In this document: positions 1-8,621 of the stretch, in pieces
Layout of the letters: each line of letters opens with the position of its first letter
Position numbering within the stretch: the stretch's first letter is position 1
NCBI RefSeq assembly: GCF_030689685.1
Contig: NZ_JAUYEY010000008.1
Coordinates: 1-60,090, forward strand
Origin: Polaromonas sp.
Lineage (GTDB): Bacteria > Pseudomonadota > Gammaproteobacteria > Burkholderiales > Burkholderiaceae_C
Direction of reading: 5' to 3'
DNA length: 60,090 bases
The notes under the pieces: model-generated
The model's database searches: none
What the model was told of the DNA's origin: nothing
Seen by the model: the letters and a program-made list of their open reading frames with translations, nothing else
Translations under genes and position numbers: made by a program

Positions 1-1
1 C

Positions 2-130
2 AGCCTTGACGCGCTGGAGGAGCAGCTTGCACTGGGACTCAGAACTTTGGAGCAAAACCCTGAAACTGTGCGCACCATTGTCTCTTGGGATTGGATTGTG
101 AGCTCCTTGATTACTTCATTTATGAAGTAG
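2..130 (+). CDS. C-terminal end of a probable IS630-family transposase (partial)
   Basis: An open frame enters from the left edge and stops at TAG 128-130, giving 42 residues (SLDALEEQLALGLRTLEQNP at the start, ending SLITSFMK). The pattern SLD-x-L-x6-GL-x-L-x-x-NP-x-x-VR-x-I-x-SW resembles the last residues of IS630-type transposases as I remember them, but the catalytic DDE part is outside the window. The stop lies only 8 bases from the stop of the convergent methyltransferase gene. The family assignment is inference from a short tail; it could be another protein. Confidence 0.45.
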   Translation, partial: SLDALEEQLALGLRTLEQNPETVRTIVSWDWIVSSLITSFMK

Positions 131-138
131 AAATGGAA

Positions 139-1062
139 TTAAGACTCCGCCACATCAAAGCGCGTGACCAACACGCCCAAATTCAGCGCCGCCAACACCT
201 CCCGCAAGCGCTGCTGCGCCTCGCGCGTCTTGGCAGCATTGGGCGCTGCAGGCCGGCTGGCAATGATGAGTTCGTTTTTCATCGAGTGCGCCCATCCGAC
301 CAGCTCGGTCACCGTCACCTGGTAGCCGTTGGCTTCGAGCTGCAGGCAGCGCAACACATTGGTGATCTGGCTGCCGAACTCGCGTGTGTGCAGCGGGTGC
401 CGCCAGAGTTCGGCCAGCGGGCTTTTCGACAGGCTCAGCGCCTTGTTGCTGCGCAGCACACCGGCCACCTCGGCCTGGCAGCAGGGCACCAGCACCATGT
501 GGCGCGCCTGCTTGGCCAGGCCAAAGGCGATTGCGTCGTCGGTCGCGGTGTCGCAGGCATGCAGCGCAGTGACGATGTCCACCTGCGCCGGCAACTCCGC
601 CGAGGCTGTGGCCTGTTGCACGGACAGATTCAGGAATGCCATGTTGGCAAAGCCCAGTCGCTGCGCGAGTTCGCGCGATTTGTTTACCAGTTCGGCACGG
701 GTTTCGATGCCGTAAATTGTTCCTGTCGGCTTTTTGCCCGCATGCGCCACGTTGAAAAACAGGTCGTACAGGATGAAGCCCAGGTAGGACTTGCCCGCGC
801 CGTGGTCGGCCAGCGCGAACACCTTGCCGCCGGCGGAGACCTCTTCCAGCAGGGGCGCGATGAACTGGTACAGGTGGTAGACCTGCTTGAGCTTGCGCCG
901 CGTGTCCTGGTTGAGCTTGCCTTCGCGCGTCAGAATGTGCAGTTCTTTGAGCAACTCCAGCGACTGCCCAGGGCGAATTTCCTCGATCACCTGTGCGGAC
1001 TTGTCCTGGGGGGATGACGGGCGCGCAGGCCTAGCGTCGCGGGGAGTACCTTTTATTTGCAT
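139..1062 (-). CDS. SAM-dependent methyltransferase (Methyltransf_32-like)
   Basis: This is a 307-residue cytosolic protein. After a helical N-terminal region of about 75 residues comes a Rossmann-type core with a glycine-containing motif around residue 85 (ALADHGAGKSYLGF) and an acidic strand end (YGIETRAEL). The sequence HACDTATDDAI followed by VLVPCCQAE is the hallmark of the Methyltransf_32 family, which acts on RNA or unknown substrates using S-adenosylmethionine. The start is the only good ATG (1060-1062) before the upstream repeat element. It is transcribed alone, convergent to the transposase tail. The substrate cannot be deduced. Confidence 0.8.
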   Translation of the reverse strand: MQIKGTPRDARPARPSSPQDKSAQVIEEIRPGQSLELLKELHILTREGKLNQDTRRKLKQVYHLYQFIAPLLEEVSAGGKVFALADHGAGKSYLGFILYDLFFNVAHAGKKPTGTIYGIETRAELVNKSRELAQRLGFANMAFLNLSVQQATASAELPAQVDIVTALHACDTATDDAIAFGLAKQARHMVLVPCCQAEVAGVLRSNKALSLSKSPLAELWRHPLHTREFGSQITNVLRCLQLEANGYQVTVTELVGWAHSMKNELIIASRPAAPNAAKTREAQQRLREVLAALNLGVLVTRFDVAES

Positions 1063-1090
1063 GAACCCGAAGTCTAGCGCCCGCGCCTGT

Positions 1091-1259
1091 CTAGGAGCCT
1101 GGGCGGCAGAAGGAACGTCGGCTGCAAAGCGGCCGCGACGGTCCGTTTTTCACCGTCTTTTTGTCCCATAGCTGGGCTATGGGCCTGCAAATCCGGCAAA
1201 AACTGTCCTCGCCGGGGCCGATTTTCGCTCTCGACGCCCCAAGCCCGACAGGCTCCTAG
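1091..1259. repeat. 169-bp element bounded by 11-bp inverted repeats
   Basis: The space between the methyltransferase and the DUF2855 gene is bounded by CTAGGAGCCTG (1091-1101) and its exact reverse complement CAGGCTCCTAG (1249-1259). Inside is a second perfect dyad, CCCATAG-CTGGG-CTATGGG, near 1167-1185. No coding frame is convincing. The arrangement is like a small non-autonomous repeat element (MITE- or REP-like). No further full copy was recognised in the window. Confidence 0.5.
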
Positions 1260-1356
1260 GCTTTTCACTTCGTGTAAGGCACCCTTTTTGAAAAAGCTGT
1301 CGCGAAGGCGGCCCGCCGGTGTTGAGCCGGTGGGCTTTTTCGCTTATGTTGCTGGC

Positions 1357-2448
1357 ATGAGCACCACCACCCTCCTCGTTCGCAAAAACCAGCTCGCCGA
1401 AACCCGTCTGCACATTGCCGAGGCCACCGCGCTGGCCGACAGCCAGGTGCGCGTGTTTGTCGATTCTTTCGCGCTAACCTCCAACAACATCACCTACGCC
1501 GCCTTTGGCGACGCGATGAACTACTGGCAGTTTTTCCCGACCGGGGAGGAGGGTTGGGCCAGCATCCCGGTCTGGGGCTTTGGCACGGTGGCGCAGTCGC
1601 TGCACCCCGGTGTGGCCATCGGTGAAAAGATTTACGGCTACTTCCCGATGGCGTCCGAAGCCGTGCTGAGCCCGGCGCGGCTGGACAGCAGCGGTTTTTA
1701 CGACGGCGCGCCGCACCGGCGCGAACTCCACGCGGTGTACAACCAGTACCTGCGCTGCAACACCGACCCGTTCTACACCGCCTCGACCGAAGCGATTCAG
1801 GCCTTGCTGCGGCCGCTGTTCATCACCTCCTTCCTGATCGATGACTTCCTGGCCGACAACGATTTTTTCGGCGCGGCCGGTGGCGCCATGCTGCTGTCCA
1901 GCGCATCGAGCAAAACCGCCTACGGCACGGCCTTCCAGCTCGCGCAGCGTCCCGGCATCGAAGTCATCGGCCTGACATCGCCCGGCAATGTGGCCTTCTG
2001 CGAAAGCCTGGGTTGTTACAACCGCGTGCTGACCTATGACCAGCTTGAGACCATCTCCTTTGAGCGCGCCTGCATCTACATCGACTTTGCCGGTAACGCC
2101 AGACTGCGTCACGCCATCCACAGCCGCTTTGTGAATCTGAAGTACAGCTGCGCCATCGGCGGAACCCACGTCACCGAGCTCGGCGGCGCCAAGGACCTGC
2201 CTGGCCCGCGCGCCACGCTGTTTTTTGCGCCGGCGCAGATCAAGAAGCGCAGCGCCGACTGGGGCAAGGAGGTTTTGGGCCTGCGTTTGGTGCAGGCCTG
2301 GCAGGCCTTCAGCACCCGCGTCAGCCAGGGTCCGGCGCCTTGGCTGCTGGTGCAGCAGCACAAGGGCGAGCCCGCCGTGGCTGCTGCCTACCAGCAGGTG
2401 CTGGGCGGTAAGGGCGACCCGCGAACCGGGCATATCCTGGCGTTCTGA
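1357..2448 (+). CDS. DUF2855 family protein
   Basis: This is a 363-residue protein beginning MSTTTLLVRKNQLAET. I chose the ATG at 1357, because the open frame upstream (from 1288) encodes an unrelated-looking leader. The family is related to medium-chain dehydrogenase/quinone-oxidoreductase folds. Visible features are an N-terminal segment with NNITYAAFGD and YWQFFP, a middle segment with LLSSASSKTA (a nucleotide-binding-like loop), and GLTSPGNVAFCESLGCYN, as in MDR proteins that bind NAD(P)H. There is no signal peptide. The role is unknown in the family, and the neighbours do not suggest one. Confidence 0.75.
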   Translation: MSTTTLLVRKNQLAETRLHIAEATALADSQVRVFVDSFALTSNNITYAAFGDAMNYWQFFPTGEEGWASIPVWGFGTVAQSLHPGVAIGEKIYGYFPMASEAVLSPARLDSSGFYDGAPHRRELHAVYNQYLRCNTDPFYTASTEAIQALLRPLFITSFLIDDFLADNDFFGAAGGAMLLSSASSKTAYGTAFQLAQRPGIEVIGLTSPGNVAFCESLGCYNRVLTYDQLETISFERACIYIDFAGNARLRHAIHSRFVNLKYSCAIGGTHVTELGGAKDLPGPRATLFFAPAQIKKRSADWGKEVLGLRLVQAWQAFSTRVSQGPAPWLLVQQHKGEPAVAAAYQQVLGGKGDPRTGHILAF

Positions 2449-2462
2449 CAGCAGTCGCAATC

Positions 2463-2512
2463 GCTATGATTTTTATAGCTGCTTGCGCTCGCCAGATATG
2501 GGCTAGAGGCCT
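2463..2512 (+). repeat. Dispersed GCTAT...ATAGC repeat, copy 1
   Basis: The sequence GCTATGATTTTTATAGCTGCT, a variable middle, then GGGCTAGAGGCC sits between the DUF2855 and srkA genes. Five further copies (23421, 24340, 35166, 40234, 52444) share the AT-rich ATAGC dyad, the AGCAGCT core and the GGGCTAG/CTAGCCC end. Such elements are scattered through Comamonadaceae genomes in my recollection. Confidence 0.65.
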
Positions 2513-2560
2513 TTTTTCCTTAAAAACAAGGCCTGGGACGGGAACAACGACAATGGGGAC

Positions 2561-3625
2561 ATGATTGACGAGCCTCTGACCGACCTGCCCCCGACCGCCA
2601 TGCCGCCCCAGGCGCTGCACGCCTACGAAAAGCTCACGCCCGACGTGGTGCTCGACGCGCTGGCCAGCGTGGGCCTGCTGGGCGACGGCCGCCTGATGGC
2701 GCTGTCGAGTTACGAAAACCGGGTCTACCAGGTGCATCTCGAAACCCCGGCGGGCGCGGGCGCTGCCGCGGGTGACATCGTGGTGGTCAAGTTCTATCGG
2801 CCCGGGCGCTGGAGCGACCTGCAGATTGTCGAAGAGCATGAGTTTGCGGCTGAACTGATGGCGGCGGAAATCCCGGTGGTCGGCGCACTGGTCATAGCCG
2901 GCTGCACCCTGCACCACTTCGAGGGCTTCAGTTTCAGCGTGTCACCGCGTCGCGGCGGCCGCCGGCCCGAGCTGGAGGATTTCAGCGTGCTCGAATGGAT
3001 AGGCCGCTTCCTGGCGCGCATCCACACCGTCGGCAGCGCCCGGCCCTTCAAACACCGGCCCGCACTGGACATACAAACCTTCGGCCACGCCAGCCGCGAC
3101 CTGTTGCTGAGCGGCAACTATCTGCCGCTGGACATGGCGTCGCGCTGGCTCAAAGCTTTCGAGCAAGCCATGGATGTCGCGCAAGCGGTGTTCGAAAGTG
3201 TCGGCGACATCCGCAGCCTGCGACTGCACGGCGACTGCCACCCGGGCAACATCCTGTGGACACCGGAAGGCCTGGAAGGTGCGGGACCGCACTTCGTTGA
3301 TCTCGACGACGCGCGCAGCGGCCCGGCGGTGCAGGATTTGTGGATGCTGCTGTCTGGCGAACGCGCGCAGTGCCTGCAACAACTGGGCGCGCTGGTCGAC
3401 GGTTACGAAGAGTTCCGCGAATTCCCCAGGGGCGAGCTGGCCCTGATCGAGCCGCTGCGCACCCTGCGCCTGGTGCACTACAGCGCCTGGCTGGCCCAGC
3501 GCTGGCACGACCCGATTTTTCCGATCAACTTTCCGTGGTTCGGCTCCAGCGACTACTGGAAAGGCCAGGTTGACATGCTTGAAGAACAGACCGAAGCGAT
3601 GCAGGAAGTGCCGCTGGTGGCGTGA
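2561..3625 (+). CDS. srkA: Stress response serine/threonine kinase SrkA (YihE/RdoA-like)
   Basis: This is a 354-residue cytosolic kinase of the aminoglycoside-phosphotransferase fold. After about 45 residues the small lobe shows SSYENRVYQVHLE and VVVKFYRPGRW (the ATP-binding Lys). Around residue 222 is the catalytic loop LHGDCHPGNILW, followed by the metal-binding FVDLDDARSGP. YENRVYQV and KFYRPGRW are characteristic of SrkA, which in E. coli phosphorylates proteins and counters stress-induced programmed death. It is monocistronic, ending one base before the convergent acyl-CoA dehydrogenase stop. Length matches the family. Confidence 0.88.
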   Translation: MIDEPLTDLPPTAMPPQALHAYEKLTPDVVLDALASVGLLGDGRLMALSSYENRVYQVHLETPAGAGAAAGDIVVVKFYRPGRWSDLQIVEEHEFAAELMAAEIPVVGALVIAGCTLHHFEGFSFSVSPRRGGRRPELEDFSVLEWIGRFLARIHTVGSARPFKHRPALDIQTFGHASRDLLLSGNYLPLDMASRWLKAFEQAMDVAQAVFESVGDIRSLRLHGDCHPGNILWTPEGLEGAGPHFVDLDDARSGPAVQDLWMLLSGERAQCLQQLGALVDGYEEFREFPRGELALIEPLRTLRLVHYSAWLAQRWHDPIFPINFPWFGSSDYWKGQVDMLEEQTEAMQEVPLVA

Positions 3626-3626
3626 T

Positions 3627-4922
3627 TCACCGGATGCGCGGGGAAGCCTGCAATTGCTCGGGTGTAGTGAAGTAAGCCGCCGTCTCGCCTGCACGTGCCC
3701 GCGTCTGCGCCAGTTCATGCCGCGCCACGGTGCGCAGGTGCACTTCGTCGGGTCCGTCCATCAGGTGCAGGGCCCGGCCCCAGGTCCAGAAATAAGCCAG
3801 CGGGGTATCGGGTGACAGCCCCATGGCACCGAAGGCCTGCATGGCACGGTCCACCACTCGGGTCTGCAGCCGTGCCGCCACTACTTTGATGGCGGCGACC
3901 CGCGCGCGCAGTTGCGCCGCATCGTCTTTGCCTTCGTCCAGCGCCCAGGCTGCGTGAAGAATCAGCAGGCGCGCCTGATCGATTTCGATGCGGGACTCGG
4001 CAATCCATTCCTGCACATTCGAAAAATCCGAGAGATATTTGCCGAAGGCCTGGCGCTCCAGCGTGCGCTCGCTGGCCAGCTCCAGTGCCAGCTCGCACTG
4101 CCCGATGCTGCGCATGCAATGGTGCACCCTTCCCGGCCCAAGGCGCGCCTGTGCCATGGCAAAGCCCTCGCCCCACCCACCCAGCAGATGGTCGGCTGGG
4201 ACGCGTACATCACGCAGCAGGATTTCGCAATGCCCTTCAGGCGCATGGTGGTGCACCACAGAAATATTGCGCAGCACCTGCACGCCCGGCGTGTCCATGG
4301 GCAGCAGCACCATGCTATGGCGATGGTGAGCACTTGCAGGGTCGCCTTCGGTTCCGCCCTCGTCATTGCGGCACATCACCACCAGCAGCCGGCAGTTCGG
4401 ATGCGCAGCACCGGTGATAAACCACTTGCGGCCATTGATCACCAGTTGCCCGCCTTCTCGCCGCGCGGTGGTCTGCAGATTGGTCGGGTCGGAAGAGGCC
4501 ACATCGGGTTCGGACATCGCAAAGGCAGACCGGATACGGCCTTCGAGCAAAGGTGTCAACCACTGGTCGCGTTGCGCCGAGCTGGCAAAGCGATGCAGCA
4601 ATTCCATGTTGCCGGTGTCGGGTGCGCTGCAGTTGAACACTTCTGCAGCCCAAGGCAGACGGCCCATGGTTTCCGCCAGCGGTGCGTAGTCAAGATGGCC
4701 CAGACGGGTGCCGGGTTCGTCCTCTCGCAGGCTGGGCAAAAACAGGTTCCAAAGACCCTCCTCCCGTGCCAGGGTCTTGAGGTCTTCCAGAAAGGGCGGC
4801 GGATAAATCCCTTCCTGCACCGAGCGGTGCCACGCCGCGTTGTAGGGCAGCAGGTACTGCTGCATGAAGGCTTCGAGTTGCCGGCGCAGCGCCAGCGCTT
4901 GGGGGGAGTGATTGAAGTCCAT
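3627..4922 (-). CDS. Acyl-CoA dehydrogenase (ACAD10/11-like)
   Basis: This 431-residue flavoprotein oxidises an acyl-CoA at the alpha-beta bond with FAD. It shows the usual order: helical N-domain, AFAMSEPDVASSDPTNLQT (FAD/substrate loop, near residue 145), the beta domain with GRKWFITGAAHPNC, then the C-terminal helical domain with RDVRVPADHLLGG and QAFGAMGLSPDTPLA. AFAMSEPDVASSD and the GP-G/R-VHHCMR region fit the ACAD10/11 group, which acts on longer or branched or hydroxylated acyl chains. It lies 56 bases downstream of ubiD on the same strand, so it may be the last gene of that run, but the gap allows its own promoter. The substrate is unknown. Confidence 0.85.
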   Translation of the reverse strand: MDFNHSPQALALRRQLEAFMQQYLLPYNAAWHRSVQEGIYPPPFLEDLKTLAREEGLWNLFLPSLREDEPGTRLGHLDYAPLAETMGRLPWAAEVFNCSAPDTGNMELLHRFASSAQRDQWLTPLLEGRIRSAFAMSEPDVASSDPTNLQTTARREGGQLVINGRKWFITGAAHPNCRLLVVMCRNDEGGTEGDPASAHHRHSMVLLPMDTPGVQVLRNISVVHHHAPEGHCEILLRDVRVPADHLLGGWGEGFAMAQARLGPGRVHHCMRSIGQCELALELASERTLERQAFGKYLSDFSNVQEWIAESRIEIDQARLLILHAAWALDEGKDDAAQLRARVAAIKVVAARLQTRVVDRAMQAFGAMGLSPDTPLAYFWTWGRALHLMDGPDEVHLRTVARHELAQTRARAGETAAYFTTPEQLQASPRIR

Positions 4923-4978
4923 GAGGCATTGTGCGATTGGGGCAAGCCGCTGTCACAACACACGCGACACCGCACCCT

Positions 4979-6463
4979 TCACAGTCCGAGTGACTGAAAG
5001 ATGCCGTCCATGCGCGCCTGGACCGCGGCATCCATGGTGATGGGACGGCCCCACTCCCGCTGCGTTTCTCCGGGCCATTTGTTCGTTGCGTCCAGCCCCA
5101 TCTTGCTGCCCAGGCCGCTCACCGGCGAAGCAAAATCGAGGTAGTCGATGGGCGTGTTTTCTATCAGCATGGTGTCGCGTGCCGGGTCCATGCGGGTAGT
5201 GATGGCCCAGACCACCTCACGCCAGTCGCGTACGTCCACGTCGTCGTCCACCACCACCACAAACTTGGTGTACAGGAACTGGCGCAGGTGGCTCCATACG
5301 CCCATCATCACGCGCCGTGCATGACCGGGGTAGGCCTTTTTGATGCGCACCAGCGCCATGCGGTAGCTGCAGCCTTCGGGCGGCAGGTAGAAATCGGTGA
5401 TCTCCGGAAACTGCCTTTGCAGCAGGGGAATGAACAGCTCGTTCAGGGCCATGCCAAGGACGGCGGGCTCGTCCGGGGGTTTGCCGGTGTAGGTGGAGTG
5501 GTAGATCGGGTCGCGCCGCAAGCTAATGCGGTCCACCGTGAACACCGGGAACGAGGCCTGTTCGTTGTAGTATCCGGTGTGATCGCCAAACGGTCCTTCA
5601 AGCGCGTGCTGGTAGCCGGTGGGATGAGTGGCATCCGGATAGATATGCCCCTCCAGCACGATCTCGGCAGTGGCGGGCACGCTCAAACCGCTGCCCAAGG
5701 CGCGCACAAGGTCGGTACGTGCGCCCCGCAAAAGGCCTGCGAACTGGTATTCAGAGAGGCTGTCGGGCACCGGTGTTACCGCCCCGAGGATGGTGGCCGG
5801 GTCGGCCCCCAGGGCCACCGCCACGGGGTAAGGCTGGCCCGGGTGCGCGGCGCCATGATCGCGAAAATCAAGCGCGCCGCCACGGTGAGCCAGCCAGCGC
5901 ATGATGAGCTGGTTGCGAGAGAGCACTTGCTGACGGTAAATGCCCAGGTTTTGTCGCGGTTTGTGTGGTCCCTGTGTGATGACCAGGCCCCAGGTGACCA
6001 GGGGCGCGACGTCGCCGGGCCAGCAATGCTGCACCGGCAGGCGCGCGAGGTCGACATCGGCACCTTCCCACACCACCTCCTGGCAGGGTGCCGAGCGCAG
6101 CTCGCGCGGCGCCATGTGCCACAAGGTTTTGAGCAAACCGCCCAGCCCGAGCATGTCTTTCAAGCCCTTGGGCGCTTCGGGCTCCTTGAGGGCGGCGAGC
6201 ACTTCGCCAAAAGAGCGCAAAGCGCGCAGATCGGCCACACCCATGGCGCGGGCCACACGCGCCGGCGTACCGAACAGGTTGGCCAGCACCGGCATGCTGT
6301 GTCCGGTAGGGTGTTCAAACAACAGGGCCGGTCCACCCGCACGCAGCACCCGGTCGCACAGTGCCGTCATTTCCAGGTGCGGTGACACGGGCTCGCCTAC
6401 TCGGCGCAGGTCGCCCGTCTGCTCTAGCTGAGCCATGAAATCGCGCAAGTCACGGTAACCCAT
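4979..6463 (-). CDS. ubiD: 4-hydroxy-3-polyprenylbenzoate decarboxylase UbiD
   Basis: This 494-residue cytosolic enzyme uses prenylated FMN made by UbiX to remove the ring carboxylate of 4-hydroxy-3-octaprenylbenzoate in ubiquinone synthesis. Length matches E. coli UbiD (497). Seen: [19 protein letters not shown] at the N-terminus, [10 protein letters not shown] and [18 protein letters not shown] in the prFMN/metal-binding half, [14 protein letters not shown], and [20 protein letters not shown] with TRMDPARD in the C-terminal half. The stop of ubiX lies 3 bases upstream, so the pair is coupled. Other UbiD-family decarboxylases exist, but the UbiU/V/T neighbours favour the ubiquinone role. Confidence 0.92.
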   Translation of the reverse strand: MGYRDLRDFMAQLEQTGDLRRVGEPVSPHLEMTALCDRVLRAGGPALLFEHPTGHSMPVLANLFGTPARVARAMGVADLRALRSFGEVLAALKEPEAPKGLKDMLGLGGLLKTLWHMAPRELRSAPCQEVVWEGADVDLARLPVQHCWPGDVAPLVTWGLVITQGPHKPRQNLGIYRQQVLSRNQLIMRWLAHRGGALDFRDHGAAHPGQPYPVAVALGADPATILGAVTPVPDSLSEYQFAGLLRGARTDLVRALGSGLSVPATAEIVLEGHIYPDATHPTGYQHALEGPFGDHTGYYNEQASFPVFTVDRISLRRDPIYHSTYTGKPPDEPAVLGMALNELFIPLLQRQFPEITDFYLPPEGCSYRMALVRIKKAYPGHARRVMMGVWSHLRQFLYTKFVVVVDDDVDVRDWREVVWAITTRMDPARDTMLIENTPIDYLDFASPVSGLGSKMGLDATNKWPGETQREWGRPITMDAAVQARMDGIFQSLGL

Positions 6464-6466
6464 GGA

Positions 6467-7054
6467 TCAGCCACTGGCAGCGGCCAGAACCCCTTCCCAT
6501 CGCGGCGCCAACTGATGTGGCAGTTCCAACAAGTCGAGCACACGCGCCACGCTGCCGTCCACCAGTTCGGCCACCGACTGCGGGCGCAGATAGAAAGCCG
6601 GCAAGGGCGGGCAGATGATGCCGCCCATTTCGGTCACGCTGACCATGTTGCGCAGATGACCGAGGTGCAGCGGAGATTCACGCACCATCAGCACCAGCCG
6701 CCGGCGCTCCTTCAACATCACGTCGGCGGCCCGAGTAAGGAGGTTGTCCGCCAGCCCGTGGGCAACTGCGGCCAGCGTTCGCATGGAGCAAGGCGCCACG
6801 ACCATGGCGCTGCATGAAAAAGAGCCGCTGGCGATAGACGCGCCCACATCGCGCACGTCGTGTACCTGGCCGGCCAGGGCTTCGAGCGCGGCTCGGCTCA
6901 TGCCCTGCTCCTGATCCAGATTACGCCAGCCCGCGTCGGACACCACCAGATGGGTCTCGACGCCCGTCATTCCATGGAGTGCTTGCAGCAGGCGCGTCCC
7001 GTACACCGCGCCGCTGGCGCCGGAGATTCCCACAATGATTCGCCGGAGGGTCAT
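6467..7054 (-). CDS. ubiX: Flavin prenyltransferase UbiX
   Basis: This 195-residue enzyme prenylates FMN with dimethylallyl phosphate to give the UbiD cofactor. It begins with IIVGISGASGAVYGTRLL (the FMN-binding flavodoxin-like loop) and contains GSFSCSAMVVAPCSMRTLAAVAHGLADNLL in two blocks (phosphate and flavin contacts), then LVLMVRESPLHLGHLRNM and the C-terminal PAFYLRP. These are diagnostic of UbiX. It sits between the DGC gene (12 bases) and ubiD (3 bases) in one co-oriented run. Confidence 0.94.
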   Translation of the reverse strand: MTLRRIIVGISGASGAVYGTRLLQALHGMTGVETHLVVSDAGWRNLDQEQGMSRAALEALAGQVHDVRDVGASIASGSFSCSAMVVAPCSMRTLAAVAHGLADNLLTRAADVMLKERRRLVLMVRESPLHLGHLRNMVSVTEMGGIICPPLPAFYLRPQSVAELVDGSVARVLDLLELPHQLAPRWEGVLAAASG

Positions 7055-7066
7055 GCGCTCATCGGG

Positions 7067-7468
7067 CTAGCCCTTGGCATCGATGTCAGAAGCGCGCAGG
7101 GGTACAGCCAGCAGGTCTGCCATCACGCGCTCCAGTACCACCGTCGCCTGCGTGGGGTCAAAGTCTTCATGCGTTCGCTTTTTGACACCGTATTGCTGGA
7201 GCGGGTAATGCCGGTCAGCAGTGATGCCATGTCGCGTGAGCACGCTTTTGACACAGGCCAGTGGACACCCGTCCAGGGCGATGACGGAGCGGCCAGAGCG
7301 CGCGATTTTCACCAAATGGGGCACGTCGCCACCCACGCCCGCAATGCATGACATCTCAGCAACGCCGCGCCGGTCTAGCTGCAGCGCTACATGGTTGGCC
7401 AATTGGGCGGCACTGGAGCAACCCGAGCACGCGTACACCAAGGGGAGGCGGCCACCGTTGTCAGTCAT
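7067..7468 (-). CDS. DGC-domain putative zinc/metal-binding protein
   Basis: This 133-residue protein has a ribosome-binding site (AGGAGA) just before ATG 7466-7468. The open frame upstream is an artefact of overlap with ubiT. Cysteines C14, C17 (ACSGC), C41, C68 and C72 (DGCPLAC) form the pattern of the DGC family, thought to bind zinc or another metal. The remainder is a small alpha/beta fold with an RVMADLL-type C-terminal helix. Its start overlaps the end of ubiT by 8 bases, so it is translationally coupled to a ubiquinone gene. The function is unknown; a metal or cluster role for the O2-independent pathway is only inference. Confidence 0.8.
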   Translation of the reverse strand: MTDNGGRLPLVYACSGCSSAAQLANHVALQLDRRGVAEMSCIAGVGGDVPHLVKIARSGRSVIALDGCPLACVKSVLTRHGITADRHYPLQQYGVKKRTHEDFDPTQATVVLERVMADLLAVPLRASDIDAKG

Positions 7469-7985
7469 GTCTTTCTCCTGCGTTCTCTCGCGGCCCGACG
7501 CCTGCCATGCGTTTGCGTGGGCCAAGACGAGCCAGCAACTGACGTGGCGACCACTGCTGCGGCTCGAACGCAGGCAACTCCAGGGCATCAAGCGCGTTCT
7601 TGACGACCAGGCCCAGTTCGGTGTCACCTTCCATGGTCAGGCGGCGGCTGAAAAAAAGCGTGTCCGGATCTTCCTGCCTTTGGGCAAGACGCATGAAATC
7701 ATGCGCATTGGCGCTGATGGCGAGATCTGGAGCCTCGTGCTGGGGGCTGGCGGCGAAGCGTTGCCCGGTCCATGAAAAGTCAAAGGTCAAACGCGCGTCG
7801 CGCACATGAATGCGCAGCTTTTTGTGCAGCAGCAAGTCGCACACGTCGGCCGGTAGCTGACGAGCCAGGCTCAGGTTAAGCGCGCTCGCCAGAAGCATAG
7901 CGCCGGGGTAGGCCGGCAGGCGGTGCAGCAGCGACCCGAGGGCCGACGGCAATGCAAAGGAGGGAAATTGCGACAAGGGCTTCAT
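7461..7985 (-). CDS. ubiT: Ubiquinone accessory lipid-binding protein UbiT (SCP2 domain)
   Basis: This 174-residue protein starts at MKPLSQFPSF (ATG 7983-7985); a longer frame begins 24 bases earlier. Residues about 25-120 form an SCP2 sterol-carrier-like domain (LHKKLRIHVRDARLTFDFSW, then APDLAISANAHDFMRLAQR, and EDPDTLFFSRRLTMEGDTELGL in two parts). The phrase DPDTLFF-RRL-EGDTELGL is typical of UbiT (E. coli YhbT), which binds prenylated intermediates for the O2-independent hydroxylases UbiU-UbiV. Its neighbours ubiV and ubiU confirm this. It ends inside the DGC start. Confidence 0.9.
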   Translation of the reverse strand: MKPLSQFPSFALPSALGSLLHRLPAYPGAMLLASALNLSLARQLPADVCDLLLHKKLRIHVRDARLTFDFSWTGQRFAASPQHEAPDLAISANAHDFMRLAQRQEDPDTLFFSRRLTMEGDTELGLVVKNALDALELPAFEPQQWSPRQLLARLGPRKRMAGVGPRENAGERHD

Positions 7986-7998
7986 GGCGATCAGACAA

Positions 7999-8616
7999 TC
8001 AGGCCACATAGAGCAGCATGGTGATGAAGTGGCAAATGCTGCCTCCGAGCACGCACAGGTGCCACCAGCCGTGCCCGTGACGCAGCTTGTGGTCGGTGAC
8101 GTAGAAACCTATGCCCAGCGTGTAGCAGGCACCGCCTGCGGCCAGCCAGGCAAAGCCCGCAGGCGTCAGGGCGGCCCACAAGGGCGCCACGGCCACCAGC
8201 GCCAGCCAGCCCATCAATACATAAATAACCAGAGACAGAACACGCGCACCTTTGGCCAGCCAGATTTCCTGAACGATGCCCAGCAAGGCCAGGCTCCAGA
8301 CCACGCCCAGCAAGGACCAGCCCCAGGCACCGCGCAACGACACCAGCGCGAAAGGCGTGTAGCTGCCTGCGATCAGCAGGTAGATCGAGCAATGGTCAAA
8401 CTTGCGGAGCACTTTTTTGGCGCGGCCGCGTAGGCTGTGATAAAGCGTGGAAAAGACGTACAACGCCACCAGCATGGCGCCGTAAATACTGAAGCCCACA
8501 ATTTTCCAGGGATCGCCGACCAAACCGGCTGGCACGATCAGCGCGGCCGATCCGGCCACGGCCAGCCCGGCGCCGGCGAGATGGCTGATGCTGTTGAAGC
8601 GTTCGCCGTGGTACAT
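7999..8616 (-). CDS. Hemolysin III / PAQR-type membrane protein
   Basis: This 205-residue inner-membrane protein has about seven hydrophobic helices. I take MYHGERFNSISHLAGAG (ATG 8614-8616) as the start because it matches the family's usual opening. Family residues seen: NSISHLAG (first His), STLYHSL (Ser/His), FDHCSIYLLIAGSYTP (Asp/His) and, near the end, SICHFI. These conserved Ser, Asp and His residues form the metal site of PAQR/HlyIII proteins, proposed lipid hydrolases. It begins 5 bases after ubiV ends, within the ubiquinone run. Its link with quinone metabolism is unproven. Confidence 0.88.
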   Translation of the reverse strand: MYHGERFNSISHLAGAGLAVAGSAALIVPAGLVGDPWKIVGFSIYGAMLVALYVFSTLYHSLRGRAKKVLRKFDHCSIYLLIAGSYTPFALVSLRGAWGWSLLGVVWSLALLGIVQEIWLAKGARVLSLVIYVLMGWLALVAVAPLWAALTPAGFAWLAAGGACYTLGIGFYVTDHKLRHGHGWWHLCVLGGSICHFITMLLYVA

Positions 8617-8621
8617 CGTCG

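Noticed and set aside
85..1017. Plus-strand frame of 310 codons over the methyltransferase
   Set aside because: Antisense shadow of a high-GC gene; the minus strand shows the Methyltransf_32 motifs.
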